From Hymenopellis radicata (Eukaryota; Basidiomycota; Agaricomycetes; Agaricales; Physalacriaceae): a stretch of 21,060 bases of DNA. Location: contig JADNRX010000829.1 in NCBI GenBank assembly GCA_015501595.1, positions 1 through 21,060 on the forward strand, given 5' to 3'. The position numbers and the translations under genes are program-made. The notes under the pieces were generated by a model. That model had not been told where the DNA came from. It saw nothing but the letters and a program-made list of their open reading frames with translations, and did no database searches. Positions 18,135 to 21,060 of this stretch are shown here, in pieces; position 1 is the first letter of the stretch, and each line of letters starts with the position of its first letter.

Positions 18135-21060
18135 TCACTTAAAAGATAACCTGAAGCCCAACTTGATACGAGCAGCAACGTCCATATTCATCTTGACCTC
18201 CCTAAATGCCCGCCACCACGCATCGCCAACCACCTTCTTCCGCATCGCCTCCTCATCACCCTCCGCCACATCAACATCCACGTGCTCATACTCCCTCCAA
18301 TTCCGTCTTAACAGCACCAACCACCACTTGACAACAGCCACCGCACTCTCCGCCCCAACGCCACCGTCCGAATTAACACACCCCACCAGAAACTTCTCAA
18401 AAAACTTCACATCCTTATCATTCGGCGCAACCTTCGTAAACCGCCCAACCCACTCCCCAATAATCCGCTGCACATCGTCCGTCTCCGTAAACGTCAACTT
18501 CTCTCCCTTCTCCTTCCCTCGCTGCCTCAACAACACCGGCGCAGGATACATCGCATGCGGCGGCGGCCGTCGCGTTATCCCATCCAGTGAATACAGCCTT
18601 GCCCGCGGCCGAAGCCCCAACCACTCCCCCGTCACCTCCGGGATCCCTCCTTCGCTCTTCAACAGCCGCGCGCGCGTTAGCTGTTCCCGCTGAATACTCG
18701 TCGGCAGCATCCAAAACACCTCCGGGTCCAGATCCAACTTCTTCAGGTCCTCGTCCGACATACGCAGCCGCGCAGTGACGCCCTGCCCTCTCTGCTTCCC
18801 AAAGAAATTTGCCCTCTTCTTGGGGGACACCCCTGCCCTGCTAGGCGCGAGCTGGTTCGTGATGCGCTTGACGTTGACACCGTGTAGACCGCGCGCAGGA
18901 AAAAGATTGTTCGTTCTGGAGCGAGAACGGTTAAAGGGCATGTGTGGGTTGATGGGCCGCCGTCGCCGCCTGCCAGTGATGTATGGAGATTCAGATCGCT
19001 TCTTGTATTCCTGGTCAAGTTCCTGGCGTACATCAGACGGTAGAGCCTGGTAAACCGACTGGTCGAGTTGGGAATACGCAGGCAGCGTAAGCTTGGTTGG
19101 TTCTGGCGGAGGCGGGGGATTTTGATCTATAACTTCGGAAGACGGAGGTGGAGGAAGCGGTGTTGCAGGACGAGGAAATCGCTTCACCGTGCCAGCTGTC
19201 GCGTGGAATGGAAGTGTCCGTTGTCCTGCTGGAGCAATCCCATTCTTCGACTCCAGTTTCTGAATTTGAATTCCAAGCCCCCGAAGTTCTTGTGGATCAA
19301 AAGCGAAAGCCTTCAACATTCGCCACGCATGGTCGCCGATAACTGTCTCATCGTTCGTCGCTCGACCTGACGGGTCAGCTAAAGGTCCCTGTTTGTTGAA
19401 AACCTCGCATGCACCATGACCCAGAAACTAGAGTTGAAGTTAATAAACCAGATCGAACAAATTGAGATGGTGTTAGGAAAACAAAGTTAGGAAACTGGGA
19501 GTTTCCTAATTGAGAAAATTTCCTTCACACCATCGACTGCAAATTGGAAACATACCTTCGGTGGCTCAACCGGCGCCGTAGGATCTCTCTTCATCACCTT
19601 CAACGTAATCGAGCGACCCAGCATCCGAGCATCATCCAACCGCTTCTTCACTTCGGTTGCCATTTGCCTAACAAACACCTCCGCCTGCTCGTTACTCTCA
19701 AACCGGATCCCATAATTAATCTCGCACGAAACAGACTTTCTCGGCTTGTCCGACTCCAGTTTCTTGTCATCAATGCCCCGGATCGCATTATAGAGCGTGT
19801 CGCCGGTGGCTTTACCCAGCGCATCACAGAGTGCTGCTCGACTTTTGTTCGCCAGCTCTCCAAGACAAGCTGTACCGAGCTTCTCTACCGCCTTTTCCTT
19901 CGTCGACCGGCCGAAGCCGTGCAAATCGGAGATGGTCAGCGTGGCGATAAACGCCTGCGCATCGACTTCCATGAGGTGATAGGATCCCGCCGGTTTCGCC
20001 TTCCGTGTGGCCAGACGCGCGAGAAGGATATTGTGGGATATCCCGATGGAGACTTCGCACCCCGTAGCTCGTTTAACTTGAGCGCGAATGGTCTCTGCGA
20101 ACTCTTTGGCGGGGTCCACGGTGATTTTTGCTTTGGCTCTGAGTCGATTCACCGTGTTCGTCACTTCAATGAGAGCTTCGTCGACCGACACAGCCTGAAG
20201 GTCCTCCGCATGGGACATAAGTACGGTGTAGAACTGGAGCGATAATTGCTTATACCTAATACGAATTTCAGAGGATGCACGAAAGGCGATAGAAGACACG
20301 TACAGCTCAAATTCATACGGCATCGTCAAAATCGTTGGACAGAGTTTCCTCGCTTGCTGTAAACTCATCCCGTTCTTAATCCCAAACTCCCTCGCCTCGT
20401 AGCTGCAGCTGGCGATTTCACTGGTGCTTCCACCCCCACCCTGTGCGCCCTGCGAATGGCATACTACGACCGGTTTCCCTTTTAGCTCGGGCCTCTTCAG
20501 TAGTCCCGCCGAAACGAAGAAACAATCGAAATCGCAATGCATGATAACCCTATCCTCGGGCATCTCCTTCGCTTTCCCTTTCCCTTTCGTTGGAGAGCGC
20601 ATGACGAATTCGACTCCTCGCATGCTCACTCCGCCAGCAGTAGCTGCGTCTTCCTCTGCAGCGACCGTTCCAGCAGCCTCGGCCGTCTCGGCGCGTGCCT
20701 GAGCCTCTTGAACGAGATCCTTCAGCTCTGCCTTCCAAGTGGAAAGATGATGGAGACGAGAGTTTTTATAATAGCCTTGGATAAAGTCTGGGGCGACGGA
20801 AGTATGCGCATTGCGCCATTCTGGCTTGGCCATGGCTCTCTGGGCGAATGGGTTGGAGTCATGCGAAGCATATGAGGGCGTCGTAGATGGAAGATCAGGG
20901 GTATACAGTGAACTATCCTGCCTCGCTTTTCGTCCCTGTGTGGCGTCTGTGCGATCTGGGAGTGTGTATATGAAGTCCTGCCAAGGTAAAAGGACTCCTT
21001 GGGCAGCACTATCGACGAGCCATTCTGGGCGAACAACTTTCATGTTTTGGAATTCGCGAA
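18135..21060 (-). CDS. REV1: DNA repair protein REV1 (translesion deoxycytidyl transferase), 5' end outside the window
   Basis: Visible exons are 21060-20304, 20255-19556 and 19427-18135, giving 915 residues with introns of 48 and 128 nt. The frame is open at the window edge (REFQNMKVVRPEWLVDS), so the ATG at 21043 is not the start. Domains: the tail of a BRCT domain (about 1-35), then PDFIQGYYKNSRLHHLSTWK. The Y-family polymerase core has catalytic DFDCFF (176-181) and SVDEA (275-279), plus YEAREFGIKNGMSLQQARKL and GISHNILLARLATRKAKPAG. Two ubiquitin-binding motifs follow, LDQSVYQALPSDVRQEL (about 606) and LDLDPEVFWMLPTSIQREQL (about 717). The REV1 C-terminal domain, which binds other translesion polymerases, closes the protein. 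It inserts dCMP opposite lesions in the nucleus and works with Pol zeta. The 48-nt intron has no stop and is a multiple of 3, so it is easily mistaken for coding sequence. Confidence 0.95.

Noticed and set aside
18163..18693. Plus-strand open frame of 176 residues
   Set aside because: Antisense shadow of the REV1 C-terminal domain, rich in Ser/Pro/Thr as expected of such shadows.
19544..20245. Plus-strand open frame of 233 residues
   Set aside because: It is entirely antisense to the REV1 polymerase core; its length comes from the codon bias of the true coding strand.

Overview
The window reads as nuclear DNA of a filamentous basidiomycete, most likely an Agaricomycete. Coding regions are cut by many very short introns (mostly 44-58 nt, GT-AG, some with CTAAC-like branch sites). 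Genes lie on both strands with short spacers. The families fit: an F-box protein, a DUF4470/MYND protein, a Dal5-type MFS transporter and REV1. There is no bacterial operon structure, CRISPR array or recognisable tRNA/rRNA. Gene models below were spliced by eye from frame continuity, splice signals and family similarity recalled from memory. No database search was run.

Layout. 1-2600 holds decayed material: a membrane-protein remnant, a broken C-terminal piece of an ABCC-type ABC transporter, and a perfect 76-bp tandem duplication that disrupts an open frame. 2615-3629 holds a 59-residue single-pass membrane protein followed 3 nt later by a four-exon UMP-CMP kinase, a possible bicistronic unit. 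4043-5302 (minus) is a single-exon F-box protein. 6534-7899 is a seven-exon NAD(P)-binding atypical SDR/NmrA-like protein. 8061-8198 (minus) is an orphan coding-like 3' exon.

8616-13813 is the most interesting part: a 13-exon MFS anion:cation symporter, a DenD-like (D-erythronate dehydrogenase family) SDR on the minus strand, and an RpiB/LacAB-type sugar-phosphate isomerase on the plus strand. The last two are divergent and share a 309-bp promoter carrying a CGG-N8-CCG palindrome beside a CCAAT box. By analogy with bacterial tetronate catabolism and yeast erythritol/erythrulose clusters, this could be a small fungal four-carbon (or other) sugar-acid uptake and catabolism cluster. The substrate is inferred, not shown.

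14150-17799 (minus) is a DUF4470/MYND-finger gene that needs five single-base frame corrections, all in the same direction, so it is called a probable pseudogene (or a locally error-rich sequence). 18135-21060 (minus) is the translesion polymerase/deoxycytidyl transferase REV1, cut at its 5' end by the window edge.
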